Below are positions 26,148 to 36,079 of a stretch of DNA of 64,000 nt, piece after piece. The position numbers were made by a program, and so were the translations under genes. How positions within the stretch are numbered: the first letter of the stretch is position 1; each line of letters opens with the position of its first letter. A model generated the notes under the pieces. That model saw nothing but the letters and a program-made list of their open reading frames with translations, had not been told where the DNA came from and searched no databases. The DNA is from Citrobacter enshiensis. Its GTDB lineage: Bacteria; Pseudomonadota; Gammaproteobacteria; Enterobacterales; Enterobacteriaceae. The DNA lies in assembly GCF_029338175.1 (NCBI RefSeq), contig NZ_CP119862.1, forward strand, positions 4,062,839-4,126,838, in the 5' to 3' direction.

Positions 26148-27053
26148 TTATTTGTTCGCAGGGGCAAAGAGCGCGCTGTAATTCGTATTACAGATTCGCT
26201 GTACCGCAGGATGCTGAATCATCCTCTCCGCAAAAATGGCATGGTACTCTTCCATGACATTCTCTACGCGCCCGATTTCAACAATCGAATCGTCTGCATA
26301 AAAATCATTCGCATAGAGCGTTGGCGCCACAAAAATCGCATTGTGAGTAGCGCCAAATGCCTTCATCAACGCCGCATCATCGAACTCTCCCAGAATTTCA
26401 ACGTTTAACCCCTGGGAGTTAATCCAGTTCAGCAATTTACGTCCCAGCATTGAACGGCGTCCGGGAATCAACACCCGGCGTTCCTCCAGGCATGCAGGAA
26501 ACGTTTTTTCGGGGAGCGGATGGGTACACCAAAAGCTAACGCTGCATTCGCCAATCTTCACGGAGAAGAGTCCTTCCTGCTGCGTGGAGTCTATCGGGCA
26601 GTCAGAGATGATCATATCCAGCTTATGCTGGCTCAGTTGTTCAAGTAACATCTCATGCGTAGATTCAAAGCACCGCAGGTGGATCTGTTCTCCCTCAGCC
26701 ACAGCGGCATCCAGCACGCTGCTGACCAGACGTTTGGAAAGCGCATCCGCCACGCCAACGTCAAACAGCAGGTTTGACTCTTTGCGGTAATTCACAATAT
26801 CCAGCATCTCCTGGCTAAGCGTGAACATTTTATCCGCATAGCGAAAAACCAATTCCCCTAATTCGCTGGGCTCCAGACCACGCCCCTTTCGCTTGAACAA
26901 TTTTCCCTGTAAACGCTCTTCAAGGGCTTTAATCTGACCGGTAATGGTTTGTGGGGTCAGATACAACGCCTCTGCTGCACCAACAACAGAACCTTCTTTA
27001 TAGACATGCCAGAAGTAATAAAGATGGTTGTAATTAATATGAGGCATGCTCAT
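26148..27053 (-). CDS. nhaR: NhaR, LysR-type activator of nhaA
   Basis: 301 residues from ATG 27053 (GGGAGAGAA upstream); the longer frame to 27089 is rejected. The N-terminal winged HTH is [39 protein letters not shown]. It activates nhaA in response to sodium and also affects osmC and pga genes in E. coli. It lies 62 nt downstream of nhaA in the same direction. Confidence 0.97.
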   Translation of the reverse strand: MSMPHINYNHLYYFWHVYKEGSVVGAAEALYLTPQTITGQIKALEERLQGKLFKRKGRGLEPSELGELVFRYADKMFTLSQEMLDIVNYRKESNLLFDVGVADALSKRLVSSVLDAAVAEGEQIHLRCFESTHEMLLEQLSQHKLDMIISDCPIDSTQQEGLFSVKIGECSVSFWCTHPLPEKTFPACLEERRVLIPGRRSMLGRKLLNWINSQGLNVEILGEFDDAALMKAFGATHNAIFVAPTLYANDFYADDSIVEIGRVENVMEEYHAIFAERMIQHPAVQRICNTNYSALFAPANK

Positions 27054-27115
27054 TTCTCTCCCTGAACAATGTCGCAAAGGGAGCCGCATGTGGCTCCCTT
27101 GTCATTCCACGCCCG

Positions 27116-28282
27116 TTAAACAGGCGCATTTAAGCGGGCACGAAGCCAACTATAACCCACAATCGCCGAGAGCAACGATCCGATCAGAATTCCCAGTTTT
27201 GCCCAGTTAATCAGCTCAGGATCGACACTTCCAAATGCCAGGCTGGCGATGAAAATCGACATGGTAAATCCGATACCGCACAAGATCCCGACGGCCATAA
27301 TCTGCTGGAAGTTCGTGCCTTCCGGCAATTGCGCCAGTCTGAGACGCAGAGCCAGCCAGCAGAACACGCTGATACCCAGCGGTTTACCGATTAACAGACC
27401 CGCAATAATCCCCAGCGGGAGCATGGAGGTCAGTCCGTCCATCGTCACGCCCTGCAACGAAACACCGGCATTGGCAAAAGCGAACAGCGGCAGAATCAGA
27501 TACGCCACCCATGGATGCAAAACATGCTCCAGACGTTTAGCTGGAGAGCGGCCGTGCTTCTCCTTGAGTGGAATGAAGAAGCCGACAATCACGCCAGCAA
27601 GCGTTGCGTGTACACCAGACTTCAGTACCGCTGTCCACAACACCACACCCACCAGAATATAGATACCGGTACGCCTTACCCCACACATATTCAGGGCTGC
27701 CAGCACCAGAATCGCAAACGCGGCAACACCTAAAGAAACCACGGAAAGGTCGCTGGTGTAGAACAGCGCGATAATCACAATAGCGCCCAGATCGTCGATA
27801 ATCGCCAGCGCCATCAGGAATATTTTCAGCGCCAGAGGGACACGGCTCCCCAACAGCGCCAGCACGCCCAGAGCAAAAGCGATATCGGTTGCCGCTGGAA
27901 TGGCCCACCCTTCACGTGTAATGGGGTCAGCGTAGTTAAACGCCAGATAGAGCAGCGCCGGGACAACCATCCCCCCAATGGCGGCAATGATCGGGAAAGC
28001 CGCCTGACGCAAACTGGCCAGTGAACCTTGCATAAGTTCACGTTTGACCTCAAGCCCGACCAACAGGAAAAACACCGCCATCAGTGCATCATTGATCCAC
28101 AACAGCATGTTTTTATTGATCTCTAACGCGCCGACTCGCAGTTGTACCGGCGTTTCCAGAAATGCGTGATACCAGCCACTGGTCCACCCCAGGTTCGCCA
28201 TCAACATAGCCAGCGCGGCGGCAATGATAAGAATGATGCCCCCAGAGGCATCGCTACTAAAGAAACGGTGTAGATGTTTCAC
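27116..28282 (-). CDS. nhaA: NhaA, Na+/H+ antiporter
   Basis: 388 residues, equal to E. coli. Twelve membrane segments. The ion-binding aspartates lie in [13 protein letters not shown] (D133) and [13 protein letters not shown] (D163/D164). It expels Na+ or Li+ in exchange for protons at alkaline pH. Upstream, the dnaJ gap is only 205 nt and has no hokC or IS186, unlike E. coli K-12. Confidence 0.98.
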   Translation of the reverse strand: MKHLHRFFSSDASGGIILIIAAALAMLMANLGWTSGWYHAFLETPVQLRVGALEINKNMLLWINDALMAVFFLLVGLEVKRELMQGSLASLRQAAFPIIAAIGGMVVPALLYLAFNYADPITREGWAIPAATDIAFALGVLALLGSRVPLALKIFLMALAIIDDLGAIVIIALFYTSDLSVVSLGVAAFAILVLAALNMCGVRRTGIYILVGVVLWTAVLKSGVHATLAGVIVGFFIPLKEKHGRSPAKRLEHVLHPWVAYLILPLFAFANAGVSLQGVTMDGLTSMLPLGIIAGLLIGKPLGISVFCWLALRLRLAQLPEGTNFQQIMAVGILCGIGFTMSIFIASLAFGSVDPELINWAKLGILIGSLLSAIVGYSWLRARLNAPV

Positions 28283-28433
28283 TTTTTATTCTCTCAATCA
28301 GGTGAATACTTCGTAATTACTATATTAACCTGCATGATCGATCGTTAAAATTAGATTATTTATGATAAACAATTCGGTTTTTACGATTAAATGAAGTCTT
28401 ACGCTTTGCCGAATTATATGAATACGTTTAATA

Positions 28434-28467
28434 AAAAAGGCCTGAGATTTTTCAACCCCAGGCCCTT
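28434..28467 (-). terminator. dnaKJ operon terminator
   Basis: On the minus strand GGGCCTGGGG-TTGAAAAATC-TCAGGCC followed by TTTTTT, 21 nt past the dnaJ stop. Confidence 0.85.
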
Positions 28468-28487
28468 GTCCGATCTCATGCAACCAA

Positions 28488-29621
28488 CTAGCGGGTCAAA
28501 TCATCAAAGAATTTTTTCACGCCGTCGAAAAAGCTTTTTGAACGCGGGCTGTTTTTCTCGCCCGTTGGACCACCAAAGCTATCCTGCAGATCTTTCAACA
28601 GTTGCTTCTGCTTGTCATTCAGGCCTACCGGCGTTTCGACGACGACACGGCACAGCAAATCACCCTGTGCGCCACCGCGAACGGACTTCACGCCTTTACC
28701 GCGCATGCGGAACAATTTGCCGGTCTGCGTTTCGCCAGGCACCTTCAGCTTCACACGGCCATCCAGCGTTGGGACTTCAATCTCACCGCCAAGCGCCGCC
28801 ATTGCGAAGTTGATTGGCACTTCACAGTACAGGTTGTTACCTTCACGTTCGAAAATTGGGTGCTGTTTTACCTGCACCTGAACGTACAGATCGCCTGCTG
28901 GCGCGCCATGCTCACCTGCTTCACCTTCACCAGAAAGACGAATGCGATCGCCTGTATCCACGCCTGCCGGGATTTTCACCGACAGTGTTTTGCTCTTCTC
29001 AACGCGACCGTGACCGTGGCATTTGTTGCACGGATCTTTGATCAGCGTACCGCGGCCCTGACAGTGCGGACAGGTCTGCTGTACGGCGAAAAAGCCCTGG
29101 CGCATTTGCACCTGACCAGAACCATGACAGGTTGGACAGGTCTGCGGCTGGGTACCTGATTTCGCACCGCTGCCGTGGCAAACATCACACTCTTCCAGCG
29201 TCGGAATACGGATCTCTTTGGTGACGCCACGCACGGCTTCTTCCAGAGTGAGATCCATGTTGTAACGTAAATCAGCACCACGTGAGGCGCGCTGACGGCC
29301 ACGACCGCCGCCAAAGATATCGCCAAACACGTCACCAAAGATATCGCTGAAGTCAGCCCCGCCGCCAAAACCGCCGCCGCCGCCCATACCGCCTTGCTCA
29401 AACGCAGCATGGCCGTACTGATCGTACGCCGCGCGTTTTTGCGCATCGGTCAGGATCTCGTAGGCTTCTTTGATCTCTTTGAATTTGGCTTCGGCCTCTT
29501 TATCACCCTGGTTACGGTCCGGGTGAAATTTCATGGCCAGGCGCTTGTAGGCCTTTTTGATTTCACGCTCTTCCGCTGTTTTGGAAACGCCTAAAATCTC
29601 GTAATAGTCTTGCTTAGCCAT
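28488..29621 (-). CDS. dnaJ: DnaJ, Hsp40 co-chaperone
   Basis: 377 residues. N-terminal J domain with HPD in [10 protein letters not shown] near residue 33, a glycine/phenylalanine-rich linker ([21 protein letters not shown]), four CxxCxGxG zinc repeats between residues 144 and 200, and a C-terminal substrate-binding domain. It stimulates DnaK ATPase and delivers substrates. It is second in dnaKJ, after an 86-nt gap with a strong hairpin. Confidence 0.98.
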   Translation of the reverse strand: MAKQDYYEILGVSKTAEEREIKKAYKRLAMKFHPDRNQGDKEAEAKFKEIKEAYEILTDAQKRAAYDQYGHAAFEQGGMGGGGGFGGGADFSDIFGDVFGDIFGGGRGRQRASRGADLRYNMDLTLEEAVRGVTKEIRIPTLEECDVCHGSGAKSGTQPQTCPTCHGSGQVQMRQGFFAVQQTCPHCQGRGTLIKDPCNKCHGHGRVEKSKTLSVKIPAGVDTGDRIRLSGEGEAGEHGAPAGDLYVQVQVKQHPIFEREGNNLYCEVPINFAMAALGGEIEVPTLDGRVKLKVPGETQTGKLFRMRGKGVKSVRGGAQGDLLCRVVVETPVGLNDKQKQLLKDLQDSFGGPTGEKNSPRSKSFFDGVKKFFDDLTR

Positions 29622-29648
29622 CTCTTTTTATCTGCCCCTAACATGCGT

Positions 29649-29681
29649 GCACGGGCGGAGAGGAAACCTCTTCGCCCGTGC
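29649..29681 (-). other. Hairpin between dnaK and dnaJ
   Basis: GCACGGGCGAAGAGG - TTT - CCTCTCCGCCCGTGC, a near-perfect 15-bp stem in the dnaK-dnaJ gap. The U-tract after it is weak, so it is likely a partial attenuator or processing site that keeps DnaJ below DnaK. Confidence 0.75.
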
Positions 29682-29707
29682 CAGTATTTTACCCGTTCAA
29701 AGGGCGA

Positions 29708-31624
29708 TTATTTTTTGTCTTTCACTTCTTCAAACTCAGCGTCGACAACATCGTCATCTTTCGCGTTGTTTGCAGAAGCATCAGCTGAACCAGCCTGCTG
29801 CTGTGCATGCTGCTGCTGAGCGATTTCCATCAGCTTCTGGGAAACCTGCGCCAGCGCCTGCATTTTCGCTTCGATGTCTGCTTTATCTTCGCCTTTCAAA
29901 GACGTTTCCAGCGCAGTCAGAGCAGATTCGATAGCCGTTTTGTCGTCAGCTGGCAGTTTATCGCCTGCTTCTTCAACCTGCTTGCGAGTGCTGTGCAGCA
30001 GATGGTCGCCCTGGTTGCGGGTCTGAACCAGCTCTTCAAACTTACGGTCAGATTCTGCGTTCGCTTCTGCTTCGCGAACCATTTTCTGAATTTCTTCTTC
30101 GTTCAGACCAGAAGACGCTTTGATGGTGATCTTCTGCTCTTTACCGCTGTTTTTGTCTTTCGCGGAAACGTGCAGGATACCATCGGCATCAATATCGAAG
30201 GTCACTTCGATCTGCGGCATACCGCGCGGTGCTGGGCTGATGCCATCCAGGTTAAACTGACCCAGATCTTTGTTATCTGCGGCACGTTTACGTTCACCCT
30301 GCAGCACGTGGATGGTTACCGCAGACTGGTTGTCTTCAGCGGTAGAGAACACCTGGCTGTGCTTGGTCGGGATGGTGGTGTTTTTGCTGATCAGCGCCGT
30401 CATCACGCCGCCCATAGTTTCGATACCCAGAGACAGCGGGGTAACGTCCAGCAGCAGTACGTCTTTCACATCACCAGTCAGTACACCACCCTGAACAGCT
30501 GCACCGATTGCAACAGCTTCGTCCGGGTTAACGTCTTTACGCGGTTCTTTACCGAAGAACTCAGCAACTTTCTTCTGCACCATCGGCATACGAGTCTGAC
30601 CGCCGACCAGGATAACATCCTGAACGTCAGAAACAGACAGACCAGCATCCTGCAGAGCAACTTTCAGCGGCTCGATGGAACGGTTCACCAGGTCTTCTAC
30701 CAGGCTTTCCAGTTTCGCACGGGTCACTTTGATGTTCATATGTTTCGGACCGGTCGCGTCTGCAGTGATGTACGGCAGGTTCACGTCGGTCTGCTGCGCA
30801 GAAGACAGTTCGATTTTCGCTTTTTCTGCGGCTTCTTTCAGGCGCTGCATTGCCAGCGGATCGTTGCGCAGGTCAATGCCCTGATCTTTCTTAAACTCGT
30901 CAACCAGGTAGTTGATCATACGGCTGTCGAAATCTTCACCACCCAGGTGGGTATCACCGTTGGTTGCCAGTACTTCGAAGGTTTTTTCGCCGTCAACTTC
31001 GTCGATTTCGATAATAGAGATATCGAAAGTACCGCCACCGAGGTCATATACCGCGATAGTACGGTTGCCGACTTCTTTATCCAGACCGTATGCCAGAGCA
31101 GCTGCGGTTGGTTCGTTGATGATACGTTTGACTTCCAGACCTGCGATACGACCGGCATCTTTAGTTGCCTGACGCTGAGCATCGTTGAAGTAAGCAGGTA
31201 CGGTGATAACCGCTTCAGTTACCGGTTCGCCCAGGTAATCTTCAGCCGTTTTCTTCATTTTCTTCAGCACTTCAGCAGAGATCTGCGGCGGTGCCATTTT
31301 TTGACCTTTTACGTCAATCCATGCATCACCGTTGTCAGCACCGATGATTTTGTACGGCATGATGGCTTCATCACGCTGTACTTCTTCGTCCTGGAAGCGG
31401 CGACCAATCAGGCGTTTAATCGCAAACAGGGTGTTTTGCGGGTTTGTCACTGCCTGACGTTTAGCCGGCTGACCAACCAGAGTTTCACCATCCTGGGTAT
31501 AAGCAATGATAGAAGGCGTGGTGCGATCGCCCTCGGCATTCTCCAGCACACGTGCAGTAGTGCCATCCATAATCGCTACACAAGAGTTGGTAGTACCCAG
31601 GTCGATACCAATAATTTTACCCAT
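29708..31624 (-). CDS. dnaK: DnaK, Hsp70 chaperone
   Basis: 638 residues, family length. ATPase domain motifs [32 protein letters not shown] and [13 protein letters not shown] are present; the substrate-binding domain follows a conserved [15 protein letters not shown] linker, and the acidic tail EFEEVKDKK is intact. Central heat-shock chaperone and negative regulator of sigma-32. Confidence 0.99.
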   Translation of the reverse strand: MGKIIGIDLGTTNSCVAIMDGTTARVLENAEGDRTTPSIIAYTQDGETLVGQPAKRQAVTNPQNTLFAIKRLIGRRFQDEEVQRDEAIMPYKIIGADNGDAWIDVKGQKMAPPQISAEVLKKMKKTAEDYLGEPVTEAVITVPAYFNDAQRQATKDAGRIAGLEVKRIINEPTAAALAYGLDKEVGNRTIAVYDLGGGTFDISIIEIDEVDGEKTFEVLATNGDTHLGGEDFDSRMINYLVDEFKKDQGIDLRNDPLAMQRLKEAAEKAKIELSSAQQTDVNLPYITADATGPKHMNIKVTRAKLESLVEDLVNRSIEPLKVALQDAGLSVSDVQDVILVGGQTRMPMVQKKVAEFFGKEPRKDVNPDEAVAIGAAVQGGVLTGDVKDVLLLDVTPLSLGIETMGGVMTALISKNTTIPTKHSQVFSTAEDNQSAVTIHVLQGERKRAADNKDLGQFNLDGISPAPRGMPQIEVTFDIDADGILHVSAKDKNSGKEQKITIKASSGLNEEEIQKMVREAEANAESDRKFEELVQTRNQGDHLLHSTRKQVEEAGDKLPADDKTAIESALTALETSLKGEDKADIEAKMQALAQVSQKLMEIAQQQHAQQQAGSADASANNAKDDDVVDAEFEEVKDKK

Positions 31625-31746
31625 CTAAACGTCTCCACTAAAAATTCGGTCATCATGTGGTTGTGAATCTGTAATAAGGGCGAAACGTGCGGTTTCAACT
31701 ACCCTGAATCGTTTTTTTTCAGACTCACTCACTGCGGTTGACTACA

Positions 31747-31779
31747 AGATGGGGTCGTAACCCACGTCATCAAGGGGGG
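31747..31779 (-). promoter_or_regulatory. Sigma-32 heat-shock promoter of dnaKJ
   Basis: On the minus strand CCCCCTTGAT (-35, about 31769-31779) and CCCCATCTT (-10, about 31747-31754) with a 14-15 bp spacer, about 120 bp before the dnaK start. It matches the sigma-32 consensus and the E. coli dnaKp1 layout. Confidence 0.88.
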
Positions 31780-32018
31780 CGTGAAAATTTTTTTTGCAGC
31801 GAAGAAAAAATAAGCGCGAGAAAAGCACAATAAGACGACCGTTCTCCGGCCCGGAGAGTCTGTTTCCCTCGTCTAAATCATTCACAAAATAGATAATAAA
31901 AACATACCCATTTACGAAAAAATTGTAATAAAAAGAAAAGATTACACAACTGAATCGTTAAGCTGACGGCGTTACTATACAGACAGGGATCCCCCTGAAC
32001 ACGCCAGAGAGAAATGCC

Positions 32019-32423
32019 ATGAGAACGACCCTATCGATTTCCGCCAGCTTACTTATGGGGCTACTGCTGGCCAGTACAGCCCATGCTAACGACCATAAAG
32101 TTCTGGGCGTCATCGCCATGCCCCGAAATGAAACCAACGATCTCGCGCTTAAACTGCCGGTTTGCCGCATGGTGAAACGTATTCAATTAACGGCGGATCA
32201 CGGTGATGTACAACTGAGCGGCGCCTCTGTCTATTTCAAAACGCTGCACAGCGCCAGCCAGAGTCTGAATATTCCTTCCAGCATTAAAGAGGGGCAAACC
32301 ACCGGTTGGATCAATATCAACAGCGATAACGACAATAAACGCTGCGTCGCAAAAATCACCTTCTCAGGCCACACGGTGAATTCTTCCGATATGGCTACGC
32401 TCAAAATCATTGGCGATGACTGA
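32019..32423 (+). CDS. yaaI: YaaI, small secreted DUF2541 family protein
   Basis: 134 residues, same as E. coli YaaI. A signal peptide ([23 protein letters not shown]) is followed by a periplasmic domain with two cysteines that could form a disulfide ([10 protein letters not shown] and [10 protein letters not shown]). Function unknown. It is divergent from dnaK and 41 nt upstream of yaaW on the same strand. Confidence 0.93.
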   Translation: MRTTLSISASLLMGLLLASTAHANDHKVLGVIAMPRNETNDLALKLPVCRMVKRIQLTADHGDVQLSGASVYFKTLHSASQSLNIPSSIKEGQTTGWININSDNDNKRCVAKITFSGHTVNSSDMATLKIIGDD

Positions 32424-32464
32424 CCTGATTCCTTTATTTCACCCATTGTAGAAGTTGAACAACC

Positions 32465-33178
32465 ATGAATGTCACCTATCTGAATGACGAGGACCTGGAT
32501 TTTTTGCAGCATTGCAGCGAGGAACAGTTAGCCAACTTTGCCCGCCTGCTTACCCATAACGAAAAAGGCAAAGCTCGCCTGTCGGGCGTCCTCAGCCATA
32601 ACGAACTGTTCAAAGCCATGGAAGGGCATCCCGAGCAGCATCGCCGTAACTGGAAGCTGATTGCGGGTGAGCTTCAGCATTATGGCGGCGACAGCATTGC
32701 CAATAAAGTGCGGGGTCACGGGAAGCTGTATCGCGCAATATTGCTGGATGTCTCTAAAAGGCTAAAGCTCAAAGCGGATAAAGAGATGTCCACTTTTGAT
32801 ATTGAGCAGCAGCTACTGGAGAACTTTTTACGCAATACCTGGCAAAAGATGGACGCCGGACATAAGCAAGAATTTCTGCAGGCTGTTGATGCCAGAGTGA
32901 GCGAACTGGAAGAGCTGTTGCCGCTGTTAATGAAAGATAGCCAGCTGGCGAAAGGCGTCTCTCACCTGCTCTCCAGCCAACTAAGCCAAATCCTGCGCAC
33001 GCATGCAGCCATGAATGTACTCGGTCACGGGTTGCTACGCGGCGTGGGCCTTGGAGGGCCAGTAGGCGCGGCATTAAACGGCGTAAAAGCCGTGAGCGGC
33101 AGCGCCTATCGCGTCACCATTCCGGCAGTACTGCAAATTGCCTGTCTGCGCCGTGTGATCAGCGTCACTCAAAAGTAA
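32465..33178 (+). CDS. yaaW: YaaW, UPF0174 family protein
   Basis: 237 residues. Conserved in enterobacteria; helical, with a glycine-rich C-terminal segment (LGHGLLRGVGLGGPVGAALNGVKAVSG) that may associate with membrane. No catalytic motif is recognisable and function is unknown. It lies between yaaI and satP as in E. coli, where the interval also contains the short overlapping mbiA (htgA). Confidence 0.9.
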   Translation: MNVTYLNDEDLDFLQHCSEEQLANFARLLTHNEKGKARLSGVLSHNELFKAMEGHPEQHRRNWKLIAGELQHYGGDSIANKVRGHGKLYRAILLDVSKRLKLKADKEMSTFDIEQQLLENFLRNTWQKMDAGHKQEFLQAVDARVSELEELLPLLMKDSQLAKGVSHLLSSQLSQILRTHAAMNVLGHGLLRGVGLGGPVGAALNGVKAVSGSAYRVTIPAVLQIACLRRVISVTQK

Positions 33179-33185
33179 TACGCTC

Positions 33186-33223
33186 ACCAGGGGAAAAATA
33201 CTTCATTTTACCCCTGGTAGATC
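33186..33223 (+). terminator. Possible hairpin after yaaW
   Basis: ACCAGGGG ... CCCCTGGT inverted repeat about 10 nt after the yaaW stop. It has a long AT-rich loop and no T-run, so terminator function is uncertain. Confidence 0.4.
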
Positions 33224-33327
33224 ATAGACAGCCCTCTTCCCCGTGATTATTATGCCGCGCCCCGAACTCATACTGCTTTTTCGGGGAAACTATTTCACCA
33301 TTCAATCAATGATGATTTTGAGGAATT

Positions 33328-33894
33328 ATGGGCAACACTAAGTTGGCTAATCCGGCGCCGCTGGGCCTGATGGGTTTCGGCATGACCACCATTCTGCTTA
33401 ACCTGCATAACGTGGGTTTATTTGCTCTTGACGGTATTATTCTCGCGATGGGGATTTTCTACGGCGGTATCGCGCAGATCTTTGCCGGCCTGCTGGAATA
33501 CAAGAAAGGCAACACCTTCGGCTTAACCGCATTCACCTCTTACGGCTCCTTCTGGCTGACGCTGGTCGCGATCCTGTTAATGCCGAAAATGGGTCTGACA
33601 GATGCACCCAATACGCAGTTCCTGGGCGTGTATTTGGGACTGTGGGGCGTGTTCACGCTGTTCATGTTCATCGGTACGCTGAAGGCTAACCGTGCACTGC
33701 AGTTTGTCTTCCTGAGTCTGACAGTGCTGTTTGCTCTGCTGGCTGTCGGCAACATCGGCGGTAATGCGGCGGTGATCCACTTTGCAGGCTGGGTGGGCTT
33801 AGTTTGCGGCTCCAGCGCCATCTATCTGGCCATGGGCGAAGTGCTGAACGAGCAGTTTGGACGCACCATTCTGCCTATCGGCGAAGCGCACTAA
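33328..33894 (+). CDS. satP: SatP, succinate-acetate/proton symporter
   Basis: 188 residues, AceTr (GPR1/FUN34/YaaH) family with six membrane segments. The family motif NPAPLGLMGFGMTT is near residue 8, and FYGGIAQIFAGLLEYKKGNTFG follows. It takes up acetate and succinate with protons in the inner membrane. RBS TGAGGA. It ends at a bidirectional terminator shared with the following minus-strand MFS gene. Confidence 0.97.
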   Translation: MGNTKLANPAPLGLMGFGMTTILLNLHNVGLFALDGIILAMGIFYGGIAQIFAGLLEYKKGNTFGLTAFTSYGSFWLTLVAILLMPKMGLTDAPNTQFLGVYLGLWGVFTLFMFIGTLKANRALQFVFLSLTVLFALLAVGNIGGNAAVIHFAGWVGLVCGSSAIYLAMGEVLNEQFGRTILPIGEAH

Positions 33895-33900
33895 TTTTTT

Positions 33901-33926
33901 AATATCCCCCCGACCGGGGGGATATT
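33901..33926. terminator. Bidirectional terminator between satP and the MFS gene
   Basis: AATATCCCCCC-GACC-GGGGGGATATT flanked by T-runs on both sides; it serves convergent satP and the 33929-35257 gene. Confidence 0.92.
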
Positions 33927-33928
33927 TT

Positions 33929-35257
33929 TTACTCTTTCTGCAGTTTTGCCTCATCATGGATGTCGCGGTAATAAATATCCTGACGCAGCCACAATCCTAA
34001 TCCCAACCCTATCAGCGATAACGCCAGCACATACCAGGCAGGCGCCATCGGCGAAACGCCCATCAGCACGGTAACGAAAATCGGCGTCAGTCCCCCAAAA
34101 ATCGCATACGAGACATTGTAAGAAAATGAAATGCCGGTGAAGCGAACCTCCGCCGGAAAGGCTCTGACCATGACATAGGGCACTGCCCCCACCACACCGA
34201 CACACAGCCCGACAACGCCGTAGAGGAAGAATAACTGCTCCGGATGCGCGCCTGATAAGTGATAAAAGAACCAGCTTGAGCAGGCCAGCAGCAGGCTCCC
34301 CACAATGAAAGTCTTACTGGCACCAAAACGATCGGCGGCCAGTCCAGCCAGCAAACATCCCACACACAGCATGATGGTTGCGATGCTGTTTGCCTGTAGG
34401 GTCAGCGCTGGCGCAAAACCGTATTGTTTTTGCAGCCAGACTGGCGACATCAAAATCACCACCACAATACCTGCCGACAAAAGCCAGGTCAGCATCATTG
34501 AGACAACCACCGCTTTTCGGTGATTAACCACAACAGATTTTACCGGAAGTTCCTGCGCCAACGCTTTACGCTGCTGCATCTCGAGGAAGATGGGCGTTTC
34601 CTGCAACCAACGGCGTAAATACATCGCCACAAGGCCGAAAACACCCCCGAGCAGGAAGGGGATACGCCAGCCATAATCGTGTACTGCCTGTTGAGTCATG
34701 CTGGTGTTAATCAGCGTGGCAACGACAGAGCCGAGCAGGATCCCCACCGTTAATCCCGCGGTCAGCGTCCCGCAGGCGATCCCTATCCGACGTTCAGGAA
34801 CATGCTCCGCCACAAACACCCACGCGCCTGGGACTTCACCGCCAATGGCCGCTCCCTGCAAAATGCGCATCAGTAACAGCAGCAACGGCGGGGGGGGGGG
34901 GGTGGGGGGGGCACTGAATCCCAGGGAGGAAAAGGTAGGTAACAGACCTATCGCCAGCGTCGGCACGGCCATCAACAAAATGCTCAGGGTGAACATTTTC
35001 TTACGCCCCACCAGGTCGCCAAAGTGCGCCATGATGATGCCTCCCAGTGGACGCGCCAGATAACCGGCCGCAAAGATGCCAAAGGTCTGCACCTGACGGA
35101 GCCATTCTGGGATATCAGCAGGGAAAAACAGTTCGCCAACGACAGCCGCGAAGAAGACAAAAATAATGAAGTCATAAAACTCAAGCGCACCACCGAGAGC
35201 GGCCAGCGTAAGGGTTTTATAATCCTGACGATTCAGAGGTCGTGTGTGTTGTGACAT
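33929..35257 (-). CDS. MFS transporter of the metabolite:H+ symporter type, with poly-G tract
   Basis: 442 residues, twelve predicted membrane segments, related to KgtP/ProP/YhjE-type symporters (LGGALEFYDFIIFVFFAAVVG, GDLVGRKKMFTLSILLMA, RILQGAAIGGEVPGAWVFVAEHVPERR). Absent between satP and mog in E. coli K-12, so it is an accessory gene here. Before the fourth segment the expected SAPLLLLLMR reads SAPPTPPPPPLLLLLMR, from a 13-G plus 8-G tract (34890-34911). The frame stays open, but the insert looks like a sequencing artefact. The substrate is unknown. Confidence 0.85.
   Translation of the reverse strand: MSQHTRPLNRQDYKTLTLAALGGALEFYDFIIFVFFAAVVGELFFPADIPEWLRQVQTFGIFAAGYLARPLGGIIMAHFGDLVGRKKMFTLSILLMAVPTLAIGLLPTFSSLGFSAPPTPPPPPLLLLLMRILQGAAIGGEVPGAWVFVAEHVPERRIGIACGTLTAGLTVGILLGSVVATLINTSMTQQAVHDYGWRIPFLLGGVFGLVAMYLRRWLQETPIFLEMQQRKALAQELPVKSVVVNHRKAVVVSMMLTWLLSAGIVVVILMSPVWLQKQYGFAPALTLQANSIATIMLCVGCLLAGLAADRFGASKTFIVGSLLLACSSWFFYHLSGAHPEQLFFLYGVVGLCVGVVGAVPYVMVRAFPAEVRFTGISFSYNVSYAIFGGLTPIFVTVLMGVSPMAPAWYVLALSLIGLGLGLWLRQDIYYRDIHDEAKLQKE
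34890..34911. repeat. Interrupted homopolymer G13-T-G8
   Basis: Thirteen G, one T, eight G within the MFS gene. Nothing like it occurs elsewhere in the window. It adds about eight mostly proline codons and marks roughly where base-level quality begins to fall. Confidence 0.9.
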
Positions 35258-35380
35258 AGCAAACCATGAGTAAAGTGGAGTTATTGATTGGGTTAAGCGA
35301 TATGTAAATTAAAAATTACTATATCGTAAACAATTCAATACTCCACTCACTTCACCGCTTATGTCACGAAACGGTTAACT

Positions 35381-35968
35381 TCAGGCGTTTGTATCGCGGA
35401 TAGCGCTTTTCGGGCGGAATGATGCTACCACGTCGGGTGCTGTTTCCACATACGGGCCATCCAGCAGCTGTATACAATACGGTACACTGGCAAAAATCCC
35501 CGCCACCAGCGCTTTGCCGTCCGCATCTTTCACCCCTTCCAGCGTTTCTTTGATGGATTTAGGTTGTCCTGGCAAATTAAGGATCAGCGCCTGTTTGCGA
35601 ATAACGCCCACCTGGCGAGAGAGAATTGCCGTTGGCACAAAGTGCAGACTGATCTGGCGCATCTGTTCGCCAAAGCCGGGCATTTCCCGGTCAGCGACGG
35701 CCAGCGTCGCATCCGGCGTAACGTCGCGGCGCGCAGGCCCGGTTCCGCCTGTCGTCAGCACCAGGTGACAACTCATCTCGTCGACCAGTTCACACAGCGT
35801 TTGTTCAATAATCGCCTGTTCATCCGGTATCAGTCGGGTTTGCACTTCAAAAGGCGTGGTCAGGGCGGCGGCCAGCCACTCTTCCAGAGCCGGGATACCT
35901 TTGTCCTGATAAACACCGCTGGAGGCGCGGTCTGAGATGGAAACTAAGCCAATACGTAAGGTGTTCAT
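35381..35968 (-). CDS. mog: Mog, molybdopterin adenylyltransferase
   Basis: 195 residues, E. coli length. MoaB/Mog fold with SDRASSGVYQDKGIPALEEW at the N-terminus and the nucleotide-binding TTGGTGPARRDVTPDAT, then MPGFGEQMR. It adenylates molybdopterin before MoeA inserts molybdate. It lies between talB and the accessory MFS gene, with a 123-nt AT-rich gap on the latter side. Confidence 0.97.
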   Translation of the reverse strand: MNTLRIGLVSISDRASSGVYQDKGIPALEEWLAAALTTPFEVQTRLIPDEQAIIEQTLCELVDEMSCHLVLTTGGTGPARRDVTPDATLAVADREMPGFGEQMRQISLHFVPTAILSRQVGVIRKQALILNLPGQPKSIKETLEGVKDADGKALVAGIFASVPYCIQLLDGPYVETAPDVVASFRPKSAIRDTNA

Positions 35969-36079
35969 GATTATTCCGTTTAAACAGTCTCGTTAAACAG
36001 AATGATACACTGCGAAGGGACGGACAGACAGGTTTCAGAGGGGTTAGCGTGACCCGTATCAGGGCCACGCTAAAAATGA

